NCBI RefSeq assembly: GCF_029076695.1
Contig: NZ_JARFIK010000002.1
Span: forward strand, 1,054,001 to 1,118,000
Length of the DNA: 64,000 nt
From: Adlercreutzia equolifaciens
GTDB lineage: Bacteria > Actinomycetota > Coriobacteriia > Coriobacteriales > Eggerthellaceae
Reading direction: 5' to 3'
Both the position numbers and the translations under genes were made by a program. The number at the start of each line of letters is the position of its first letter. The first letter of the stretch is position 1. This document shows, piece by piece, positions 36,001 to 48,000 of the stretch. Below the pieces are notes generated by a model. It saw only the letters and a program-made list of their open reading frames with translations, was not told the origin of the DNA and did no database searches.

Positions 36001-39000
36001 ATCAGAGGGATCATTGTAGCCGTCGGCCTTGGGCTCGAAGCGCAGCACGTAGCGATACTCCTGGGCACCGGAATCGGTGGTCACCGGCTCGAAGGCGTAG
36101 GTGACATCCCAGTTCTCTTCCTTCCAGGCCGCCGTCATGTTGTCGTTCACGGAATCGAGCTGCATATAGCCGGTATCGACGGCATCGTTGTAAGCCACAT
36201 AGCCATCTTCGTCGTCATCGACCTCGTTGGGCTTGGCATCCGCCGTCACGAACAGCTGGCCCTCATAGGCGGCCGCCTGTGCATTGGTGAGTGCGCCATA
36301 GGAGGCCGCAACCGCATCGGCGGTCTTCTTATAAAGGACATCGGTGGCATCCTCGGCAGCAGCCGCCGTCACCTCAGCATCGCTGGCCTCCACATAGATG
36401 GTGGCACCCTCGCCGTCGGTGTCCTGTTTATAGAACGTGCCGCCTGCAGCCAACTCGGGCTTGGTAGCCGCCTCGAAGGCATCAGGTGTGGCAGCGAAGT
36501 ACTGATAGAAGTAATGGGTAGCGTTGCCGAGGTTATCGTAGTTGTCGGCATCGGCGCCCACCACATAGGACATGTCCCAGTCCTCGGTAGCCACATGCCA
36601 GTTCACGGTTCCGGTCTTGTCGTTCTTGCCATCGATGGCATAGGGCTGGCCGGTGGACTTGGAATAGAGGGCCACACCGTAGGGCAGCACGACCGTGACC
36701 ACGGGCAGCGTGAGCGAGCCCTTAGAACCGCCGTCAACCGCGTAGTTGTTATGAGCCTTGGAGGTGTACGTCATCGTGGAGCCGCCGTACCAGTAGCGAC
36801 CAACATGCTGCTGATAGTTGTAGGGCTGGTCGTTGAGCCAGTAGCGGTTCTCGATATGCACGTTCACCTGACGGCGATCGGCCTCGGTGTCCACATAGTA
36901 GTTGTCGTTTACGGCGCGCACGGCGTCAGAGGTTTGCCCGGCCTCGCCCACATACTCGCTCACCGTGTTCCACACGCGCACGAGCGGCTTACGCATGACG
37001 GCATGGGTGCCCGTCTGAGCATAGAGCTTGACCTCGTTGCCTTCGCTGTCGCGTTTAAGCGCATCATTCCAGTTGACTTGGGACGAATCGCTCACTTTCA
37101 GACCCATAGCGGCCAGCTGGGCACGCTGCTCGTTGCCCTCGGCAACGGAGGCGTCCGTAATAACCGCATTGTTGAGCACGGTGTAGCCATTGATGGCAGG
37201 CATGGTGGGCGATCCGTCGAAGGAGCCGTAAAGCGTGGCGTGCATACCGGCATGGGAGCGATTGAGCACCATGGCAGAGTACACGAAGTCCATGCCGAAG
37301 GGCTGGATGTTCTGACGACGGGTGTACACAGCCGCGCCACCCTCGTAGGCGTTAACATCATAAACCTGATAGTAGGCCGAAGAGTTGAAGGGCTCGGTAC
37401 CGGCGGTAGCGGCCGTGCTCTCATCAACGTCCTTAGTCTCGGGATCGTCTTCCACAGCGGGCGTACCGGCCGTGGCCGCGTCGGATCCGCGCACAATGTT
37501 GTCCTCGTCGTCCCACGGAGCCGTGAGCAGACGATCGTACCACGCCTCATCCTCATTGTTGCCGAAGATGTGACTCTCGAGGTTCACGCGCAGCTTGTAG
37601 CCGCCCTGCTGATAGCACTCGGTGAGCGTCTCGGGATCGGGGTCGGTGGCGTTGTCAACCGCGCGGCCAAACCACTTGCCAAGATCCTGTTTCACCGTGA
37701 TCTTCAACACCCAAGGCTGACTGGACTGCGTGTAGGCGGCGCCGCGCATCTTCGCAGGATCAGCCACAATCTTGCCATCGCGCACGGTATCGGTGCCGGT
37801 ACCCAGCACGGAGTCGGCCTTCGTAGTGGCGTTCCAGGACGTGTAGGTGGCCTGTTCCAAAGCCTCGGAGAAGTCAGTGGCAGCGGTCATGCGGTTGCCT
37901 GTGCGATAGGAGGCAGGATCCTGATTAGCAGACGCAGCGTCGTAGCCCTGATACTCGCCGTAAGGCGTCTGAACAATCTCGACATCGACCAGATCGCTGT
38001 CGATGTCGGCGTAGTCCTCCTGTACGTACGGAGCGCCATCGTTGTCGGCATTGCCCGTGCCCTTGGAGGCGTTCTTGGCCTCCTTGAGCAGCTCGGCAGA
38101 CACCTTCACGTTGCCCTCCTCGTCAAGAACGGGTTCGGCGCCGCGCGGCATGATGTAGGTGAACTCAATACCGTCCAGGTTGCGATCGCCGTAGTTGTAG
38201 GCGGTCAGCTGGCTCACATAGTTCTGTCCCAGCTCGAGTGCATCCTCATACTGGCCGAACTCCATCGTGGGATCAGAGTTCTGCCAATGCGTCTGGTTGT
38301 TGTCGTAGTTGTCGCGCGAATCTTTGTTCGGATCGGTGTAGTTCGGATCAGCCGGGCTGAACTGCGTCGTCGAGGTGCCAAACCCAGTAGTGGCGCTGTA
38401 GCGACGGGCCGCCTGGTAGTCGTCGGTGGCGTTTTCGGCACCGTAGGCATTCTCGAACTCGCTTACCATCTCAGTCGTGGTGGCAAGCCAGGCTTTCTGC
38501 ATATGCAAACGCGTCTGAGACCACACGAGCGGCGTGGCAGATACGGCCGAGGCCTGGTCCTTGTTCACCGTCAGGCGGTTGCCCTGAGTAGCGGCAGCTC
38601 CATCGCTTGCAGAGGCAAGCGCATCGGCAAAGCGGCTCGAAGCAACGAAGGTGAACCAATCGCGCACGTTCGTGGGCGAGAACTGGTTGAGCGTCGTGTA
38701 AGTATATTGCGTGGGCAGGCCGTTGACGGCATCCTGCACCAGGCCAACCGTAGGCGTGCCGGTGAGCAGATAGCTTACCTTCTGCTTGTTGTTTGCCGTG
38801 ATGACGTCGGCATCCACCAGCGTGCCGTTGCTACCCGAGGAACCGTAGTCGGCGCTCGTCACCGAGGGCGCTGCCGTTGCGTTCTCGGAGATATAGGTGG
38901 AGGAGCCGGTGTTAGCCGCCGTACCCGGAATGAACGTATAGGCATGGTTGAACATCTCGTAGGTGTCCACATGCTTGGGCTTGTCGGTAGTGAAAGCCGA

Positions 39001-42000
39001 CTCGTGCAGCAGGGAGTCCATGTCCATGAGCAGGTTCTGGTTCATCACCCGGCTGATACCCACCACGGGACCTTCGAGCGAGAAACCGCCGTTATAAATG
39101 CCCGGGCCCGGGTTTACGAAGAAGCCACCCGGCGCACAGCCGATATGGCTGGCAGCGCAATGCAGGTGGTACCCAGACGTGTAGTACTCGCCGTAACGCG
39201 GCATGAAGGCCGGCACAAGACCCGTGGTGTTGGGCGTGCCGTCGGCGTACTTGGCCGTTGAAGCGGAGCCGTCGGCAGCGTTCGTGCCCAGATTCTTGTA
39301 CACCTGAGGCAGGTTCTGCTCGGCCGCGCGCACCGGGAAGGCGATGGCCAGGGTATCGCCGACCTCCAGACAGGTGGACGTGTAGTCGGGACGATCCACC
39401 GGACGCAGGCTCGTCTCATAGGAGCTCAGTTGAGAGCCCGTATTCAGTTCGTTCTCGTCGAGGAAACGGCTATCGGCCGTGCGCGTGCGGTAAGTTGCGC
39501 CCGCATTATCCTTATACTGCGGATCTACGACCCACTCAATGCGGAAAAGACCGAAGGTCGTCTCGTTCGAGGTGTTCTTGGCGCGCGGGTCGATATCGTT
39601 ATAGCCCTTGCCATAGGTGTAACCGCCGCCGGCATTGGCGCAGGGAACACTCGCGCTCTGCCAGTTGCACACGCCCTGCTGCACCGAAGTGTAGTTCATC
39701 GATCCGCCGTAGTCGGCAGCCTGTTTCTCGGTACCAACCAGCGTGACCTTCACCTTCATGCCGCGCGTACGATCAGCCACAACATTGTCGCCGTAGCGGT
39801 TGGTCCACAGAACATACTTGAGCGTACCATCCTCATTGCGGGTGTTCAGGATGCTCTCAAGGTAGGCTGTATCTATCTTCTGGCCCAGCTTCTCGGAGAT
39901 CTCGCTCGCGCTGCTGTAGGCATAACCAGAGGCCTGACGCAGGTAGTCAAGCGGAATGCGCTCATAGAACACCGGGTTGTACAGCTCACCCTCGCCAGTG
40001 TTGCCCTCATTGGTGCCGCTGATGGTGAGATTATTCTTGATCTCGCGTGTCTCGTCGCCCTCGGCGGAATCAGGTATGTCCGCGCCCGTGGAGGCAATGG
40101 AGAGGTTGCTGATCTTGCCGCAGTCGGCGCCTACATTTACGGAGCCGTCCTTACGGTAGTTGAACGAAATAGTGTATGTACCCGGGTCGAGCGTGTAGGA
40201 CCATGCGCCACCGGCGCCGTTCGCGTCACGGCTCGCATAGTTGCCCCAGTAGCCTACGCGCGTGTTGTCATCCCGGTCGATGTACCAATAGAGCCAGTCG
40301 TAGCCGGTCTCGGACTGCACCCACCAATTGAAGGAGATAGCCGTCTTGTTGTACACCGTGAACGTCATGTTCATAGTGGAGGTGGTACTCGGACGACCTT
40401 GGTTGCCGGAGGTATACGTCTTCGTAGCTTCGTCATAGGTCCAGTTGGAGTTGATGGAGTTGGGAGCCGGCGCCATCTTGGCGTTCACCAGCGTATCGCG
40501 GTACCAGAACGTCTCCCCTGCCACATAGCCGGTCTTCTGAGAAGCGTTCTCGTTGTAGTCGGCCAAGGCCTCGTCAGCCGTCTGGAACACCTGGTTCTGG
40601 AACTGGACATTCGGGCTCTTGCGGTATACACGAATAGTGCACGGGTCGCTCCACTCGTTTTGAAGCGTCTGCCAAGTGCCGTGCTTCACATCGGTGGAAG
40701 CCGTCTCGCCGAAGCCTTCGTCGTTGTAGGCCGTATCGCTGTAGAGCGGGCCGTTGAAGTCGAGCTTCGTGGTCTCGTTATGAGAATGAGTGTAAGCCAC
40801 GTCGACAGCCACGGTGCCATCGAAGTAATTGGCCACGTCGCGCCAACGCTCGGTGAGGCCGCGCGTATCGTTGAAGCGCGCCACGCCATCGAGCGTGACG
40901 TTGTCAAGCTGGAAGGCGCTTAAGCCATCGGAGGTGGCGGGCACGTCGAAGTAGGTCCAACGCATAGCCTGGGCCTCGCGGAACAAGTTGATGTCATAGA
41001 CGCCGCGCTCGGAGCTTACGGTCGGATCGGTCAGACCCGTGAAGGCGTTCTTTGTGCCAGACACGTAATTGCTACGGGTGGCCATGTACTGCGTGAGCGC
41101 ATTGTGATCCTGATCCTCGGTGAGCCAGGCGCCGTACACCTCGGGCAGTGCCTCGGGCTCGTCGGGCAGCACCACGTCGCCGCCCAAATCGCCATCGCCC
41201 TCGGCACCGGTTGCCTGGTCAGCGCCTTCGGCCTCATTGCTTACGGTTGCGACAGAAGCCGCATCCGTGTTCTTGTACACGAATTCGACCGCCTCCGGAT
41301 CGCTCTTGGCGATATCGAACACGGTCTTGACGCCCTCTTCGTCAAGAGCCACATAGTACTCGATCTTGATGTTCTTGCGACCATCCACGGTACCGTCGTT
41401 CTCGTTCTCGCCGGCGGCAGCTCCGCGGTTGGCGGCATTAGTGTCATAGGTGTGCGTCGGGTTGATAGACTCGCCGAGGCGGTTGTTCGCGGCATCCTTC
41501 ATCGCCTCGTTCTCGGGCATGTTCTCGGGATAGGCGATGTTGTTTCCGTATACCTCGAACACCTGCGTGCCGTAGGGGCGCTGCAGATCAGCATCGAAAT
41601 TCTCGGTGAAGCGCACCGTGGTACGGATATCGTTGGTGTGGAACGTGGGGTTGGCAAGGCCAGCCACGGTCAGGCGCAGCGGGTTGCCGTCCTGGTTGGC
41701 CGTGGTATTACGCGTGGTCGAGCGCTTCACATAGGCCGCGCTGATGGTCACGTCCTTGTTATGGTTGTCTGCCACCTCGACCATGCGATGAGCGTTCGTG
41801 GTGGTGTAGCGGTAATCGCGATACAGCGCAGAGGTAATCTGACCCGTCGGATCGGCTACCTGGTAAAGCGCGCGGTTATCCGCCGTTGCAGCCACCAAAC
41901 CGGCGGAATTGAGCGCGCGGTTGCGCACCACGGCATGAGTGCCATTGCCGGCACCGTCGGAATTACCGTGCTTGTAGAACTTCACGGAAGACTCCATGGA

Positions 42001-45000
42001 GGCGCCGTACTGCAGACGATTGGTCAGGTTGGCCGTGATCTTGGTGGGGTGCTTGTAGGAGATGAGCGCAATACCCTCATCGTCCATGGTCTTGTAGACC
42101 CCCTCGCCCAGCGAGTCGGACTGCTCCACACGATACTGCGTGTAGCCATGACGCGGCTTAGCCGTCACCGTGTAGCTCGCCTTCACCGACTTAGCAGCGT
42201 AGGAGGGCTTCTCAGCATCGTTGTTGAAGGCCTTGTTCTCAAGCTCGTTGTAATCGGCCTTGGTCTCCAGCTCATCGGTCATCTGCGTAATGACGCGCAC
42301 GTACACGCCCTCACCGGGAAGCGTCTGCTGGGTCTGGCTGCCGAAGGAGAACACGAGCGCGCGATTGGAGGCATTGTACTCCCCTGCCTCGTTCGCCTGC
42401 TCAACCAGGCTCGTCTCAGTCACCGCGTTAGTCACGGAGGTCACCTCGTCATGGGCAATCTTCGTGAGATCGGTGGAGGCGGGCGCGTTGCGCATCGTCA
42501 CCGTGTCGAGGGTCTCGACGGTACCATCCTCGCTCGTCACCTGAGTCGGGTCGCCCAACAACGTTGCAGTCACGCGGGCAGCATTGGCGCCGTAGCCGCT
42601 ATCGAAGTACAGCGCATTGGTGGTCTTTGTCGGGTTCGCCGTATTCGGACGAACCGTATCCTCGGCAAACTCCTCCGTCACGCCAATCTTCTCGTTGGCG
42701 CCGATGGTGTTCAGCTGACGTTTGTTACCGTTGGCGTCGGTGTCGGACACCACTTCCCAACCCACAATGCGCTGACCCTTGCCCACCGTAAAGCGCGCGT
42801 CCAGATGCTGCAGCGGCAGCATGGACTTCGGATTGGCGCCCACATACAGGGTGTACTCTACGTAATCGCCGACGTACAGAGCGCCATCGGGAATGTCGTT
42901 TGCCGTGGTGGTAGGCTCGTAGCTGAAGATGTTCGTGCTGGAGCGCTCATCGGCATCGTACGCGAACACGGTATTCTTCTGATCATTGGAGTCAGCTTCG
43001 CCGTTGACCTTTCCGTAGTCGATAGACGGGGTGATCTTGCGACCGCGCACGTACTCGACGTTCATCGTGCCCAGCTTATGGGCAACGCGATAGGCTGCCG
43101 TGTCGTCGACGAAGGCGGTCAGGCCCTCGGTGTTGGGATCCTTGGCCTTCAGATCCACCGTCAAGCGATGACGGGAGTCGGTACCTGCGTAGGCGCTCGC
43201 CTGCTTGCCGAAGGTCGGCGTGGAATCGTAGTCCCAATTGCCGGCATTGGTCTTCTCGTCAGCCGTACCCGCAAGCACGTTGTTCGGCGTGAGCGTATTG
43301 GTGGCCGCGCGTGCCGAGGTGAACAGATCAACCGGACGATCAACGTACACGCCATCGTACTTGAAGGCGTAGTTCACCATGAGGTTGCTCTGGGAAGCCG
43401 TGGCGCTTGTAGTGCCCACGTTCATCTGGCTCGCACGGGTCAGCCACTGACCGGCATCGAGCATGGTGTTGTCGAAGCGACGATTGGCGTTGGGGGCCTC
43501 ATAGATGAGCTCAAGTGAGGTGAACAGCGGCTTGGCGTAGGTGTAATCCACTTCCTCATCGCCCGCGTAGCCAGCGATGGTGTTGGTGTTGGTGGTATCA
43601 GAAGCCTTATAAGTATTATAAGATATAATGTTGTTACGATAGAAGCTCTCGAAATCGATGACGTAATCGCCATCGGCATCATAGATGGGATTGCCATCCT
43701 CATCGTAGACGAGCTGTGCCGTGGCAGGATCGATCTGCCAGGGACCGGTCACGCACTTATACGTATCCCGCAGCTCGTTCCAAGTAACCGTCATCGTGGA
43801 ATCATCGACAGCATTAGTCTTATCCCACACAACGTTAATGGTCTTCTCGACGTTATTTTCATCGAGATAGGTAAGCACGAGGCCAGTGGCATTAAACCAG
43901 TTGCCCTCGCACTCGACGCACGTGCACTCATTGCCCTGCTCGCCACCGCAGGCCTCGGCCTCGATATAGGCAGCGTCATCTTTGGTGTACACATCGCCCG
44001 TGACAGTCAGATAAACCTGCGCGCCATCGTGTTCGCCGCCATCGACTACCTGCTTGCCATCGACGAGTTTGCGCGGACCGTCGTAGGCCACATACTCGTC
44101 ATCGACCTTGATGTACGGCGTGTATTGGTAGCTGATGCACGTGCCCTTGCTGTGGTTCGCGCAATGCGCGTCCTCGGCTGCCTTGTGATCGGCGTAGCCC
44201 AGCAGATAGGCGGGCACATAGACGTTCTGCAGACGGAACGCCTTCTTCTCACCGGAAAGGTTCTCGTCGAACGCACTCTTGAGCGCTACGCGCGTCAGGT
44301 GCGCTGCGCGGCTGTTATTCGTCGTATTGGACGTGCCATCGCTGTTCGTGCCGTCGAACTGATTCTGGAAACGCACCTCGAAGGTGGCCTTCGTGGGCGT
44401 GAGGTTGTCAGAATCCTCAGAGATAACCTGCTTACCATCGACCCAGTCGTAGACGCGCTTATCACCGTAGTCGTACACCAGCTTCGTGTCGGTGCGCCAC
44501 GTAATGGTGTTGGTGGTGTAACCGTTGTAGCTTGTGGGCACATACGTGTAGGTGCCGTTATTGGAGTAATAGGTGTAGGTGCCGTTGCCGTTATAGGAGT
44601 TGGCACCTGAGGGACCCCACACACCCTGGGGAAGCGCAGAGGAGTTTGCCGTCGTATAGTTGTAGGTATTGGAGCGGGTAATAACCTCGTTGCGATAGGC
44701 TTCCTTCAGCACGCCGTGAGCCGAAGAGTTCTCGGCATAGTAGTTTTCCGTGTTGTCGGCGAGTGCGCCGTTGTTCTCCGTCTGGATACCGGTATTGAAG
44801 CCGAAGTTCACCTTATAGCCGGCAATCCAAGCCGTATCGTAGGCAGAGTTGCGCGGCACCCAGGTGTAGGCGTTGGAGCCCGGATAGTTGAACTGGCGCT
44901 CGTAGGCGTTGGTGATGCGCCAATTGTTGTAGGAATACAGTGCTTTCTCGGCACTCGTCAGATACGTGCCGGGCTGATAGTAGCGCTCGTAATCGACATG

Positions 45001-48000
45001 TGCGGTGGAGATAGCGTTGTCGATATAGCTGGAGAAGCGCTCTTCCTGCGCCGTAGAACCGGCCTTGTAAAGCTTGTTGGTCTGGCCCTTGTAGATATAA
45101 GGGCGACCCAGCACCTCGTAGTCGGAAACCTGCTGGCCGGAGCCCTTGTCGCCGTCGTAGGCGCGAGCCGTTTCTGCCGTGGCATCGGCGTCACCGCCGT
45201 AGGGGCCGAGGTCGATGGTGTAGCTGGTCACAAACTCGCCATCGGGCAAGTTGATGGTAAGCGGCTGGTGGTCGGTGAACAGACCGTTATCGGCATCGCC
45301 GTCAGTGCGCAGCTCGATCTTGGAAGCTGTCACGGCGCCCGCGGCGTTCGTGGGCTTCTTGGTATAGGTGTACTCTGGCGCCTTGGCCCAGTTGACCGCA
45401 TCCATGAAGTCGGGCGTATAGTCGGAGGGGCGCTTGAAGTAGATAATCGCGTCGCCGTCCTTGTTCAGGCCCTTGGAGAACAGGTAAGTGAGACCCGGAG
45501 AATTCGGCTCGTTCACGCTCTCGCCCTTGGCAGCGTTTGCGCCCTTGATAGGCTCGAGGTTCTCGTCGACCATCGTCTCGGTGCCATCGGCATTTACGAG
45601 ATACATATTATATTCGCGAATGCGAATAGTACGGTATACGGTATGGTCGACCTTAGCCCCATCAGAGGTAGTGAACGAATAGGTAGATCCGCCCAGTTTG
45701 TTCCAGCCGTTATCCTTAGAAGCCGCCGCCTGCTGCTGCGTGAGAGGTGCCACGTAGTTCGGGTCCTTCTCCCAGGCAGTCGTACGCAAGGTGATATAGA
45801 CCTTGTCCATGTTGTCCTTGCGCTCAGCGCGGGCATAGTTGGTCACCGGATTCAGGTGAGCCCACACGTTCGATCCCGTCATAGCAACAAGGGAGCTATC
45901 GGCAGTCGAGGTATTGGCCGCGGTAGTGCGGAAGAACTTAAGACCCGTGCCGAGGAATCCATAGTATTCAGTGTCCTGATCGGGATAGATCGTCGGCAGC
46001 GAATCGTTGATGCGAATGTTATCAGCAGCCGTGATGTTCGTACCCCACGGCTTGTAATCGTGGTCAGAGTAGTTGTTGTTGTTGCTGCCGGGTTCCCAGC
46101 GATACAGCGACATGAAGTAGCCATCGTCATCGGCAAACACATGCTGGTTGCTGTGATTGACGGTGGCAGCATAGCGGCCATCCCAACCGATAGATCCGTT
46201 GTCGCGCGTTACCGACTTCTGTACATAGTTACGGCTTTCGTATGTAATAACGCGCGAACTGGTGCGCAGGTGGCGCATCTTGCCCTCATCGAAGCTGTAG
46301 AAGTGATAGTGGGAGCTGTAGTAACCATGCCTATGGCATGCGCCCGTGCGATGGAAGTTCTTATAGCCCCACGATCCGCGGTTGTACTCGTCATAGTAAA
46401 TGCCAAGGGATTCGGCACCAGTCGAGTAGTTCTTAGAGGTGGCCACATCACCGTAGATGTTGGAGGCAGTGATGTTCGAGCCGCTAGCCGCATTGGCACC
46501 GTCGGCACGTTGGTCGGGCGAGTCGTAGCGCTGGGCCGAAGCATGCACGTACTTCTCACCGGCATACTCGCCGCCGATGGTCATATTTACCGTAGTGGTC
46601 GAGGTAACGGAGTTAGCCGTTGTGGCGCTCGTGGACTGATCGGTGCGGATAAAGCGGCCGGTCACTTCGAAGGACATGTTCTTGGTCCACTCAGCCGAGG
46701 AGGCGCTCATGCTGTCAGAGAACCACTGGCCGTAATCGGGATACTTCGGCAGACCAGCGGAATCGAGCGTGCCCTGGTTGATGGTCACGTCATAGGTGAT
46801 GGTCTTCACGCGGAACGTGGGCACGCCATCGGCGTAGTCGTTGAAGGTGTCACGATAGGCATAGGTGGAATCCACACCGAAGTCGGGCACATGCTTCGCA
46901 TAGGCGGCCTTCGGGTTCTCGGCCAGATCAACTACGTTACCTGCCGCATCCTCAACCTTCATGAGATTCAGGCGGAAGAAGTAGTTGCCCTGGTTGTCCA
47001 GCTGTACCGAGGTGCCGGTGCCACCGTTGTTGGCCTTCGCCAAAGAAGTATAGTACTGCTCGCGAATGGTGTTGCCGTCGATGGTCATGGACTTGCCGTC
47101 GGTAAACGCCACGGTCACCTGGTCGAGGTAGGACAGAGCCTGCTGTTTGATTTTAATGTAGTAGGCGTCAAAGCCCTCGCCGGAGATATCCTGGATCATC
47201 TGCAGATGGGCGCCCGTGTTGTACGTATAGCTGCCCACCGAGTTGTAACGCGGGTTGCCGTTGGCGTAGTCATAGCAATAGTGGCCACCGTAGTAAGTGC
47301 GATGATAGTGATCCTGGTAGTCGATGTTACCAGCCTTATCGCGATAGGTAGCGTTATCGTATAAGCCATTGCCGTATACCCAACGGGAGTTCTTATCGAA
47401 ATAGGCCCAACCGCTGTAGCAGTACTGGCAGCGCGTCGGATAGAAGCCGGAGAGACCCTGCTCCATAAAGCTCGTGCCCTCGGGGTAGACCGCGGTCACC
47501 GTGCCGTAGGAGTTAGACCCACGCGTTGTGATATTGCCGAGCGCATTCGGGTAGCCGGTCGGATAGGTATCGACCTGACGGAAATCCACCAGGAACGAAC
47601 CTTGGGATTTGTAGCCAATGGCAAGATCGCCCGACGTCTCATCCGCACTCGATCCCCAGCAGCCGGAATGACCCACATGGCCATGACTGTCATTAGAGCC
47701 CACCGAGTAGTTGGTGAAGCGCGTGGACTGCGCCGCACCGGTCAGGTAGCTCTCGCCCAGCTTGGACGGATACAGATACCAGGACGGATAGGTGCCGTCG
47801 CCAAGCTTCGAATCGTAAACCGAGCTCGACGCATCCAGGCGACTCCAGCTGGGCGTCAGCGTAATCTTGCCGCTCGTGGCAAGATCGCTTTCGTCGGCCT
47901 CTTCAGGCGCACCGGAGGACACGATGAGGCGTGCGCGCTTGATGTCCGTGGACACCTCGTCGCCTACTACAACTTCCTCAACAATTTCGCCGTTGACTTC

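Larger units (their letters stand above)
27610..40080 (-). other. Long, mostly unassigned beta-rich region
   Basis: Continuous coding sequence of varied composition. Isolated DUF11-like strands occur: LEVGDTLAIAFPVRA (39,325-39,369), GYGDSVTLKIKTRLDNLGDT (31,507-31,572), QLKGSNNFYLTQAVNTGG (about 30,885-30,960) and LSPGQGIVIEIIMPIEK (28,885-28,935). A CxxxxGC pair with two His lies at 39,128-39,166. Short helical pieces such as LTPRQLLEEGWTV, ATELKADETRYVREEV and LTNAQAAAYEGQ are scattered between strands. I find no enzyme motif and no clear repeat period. Confidence 0.5.

Noticed and set aside
43595-43645. AT-rich patch that could look like a promoter
   Set aside because: It lies inside the continuous coding frame (encoding Asn/Ile/Tyr/Ser-rich sequence), and no gene starts nearby.
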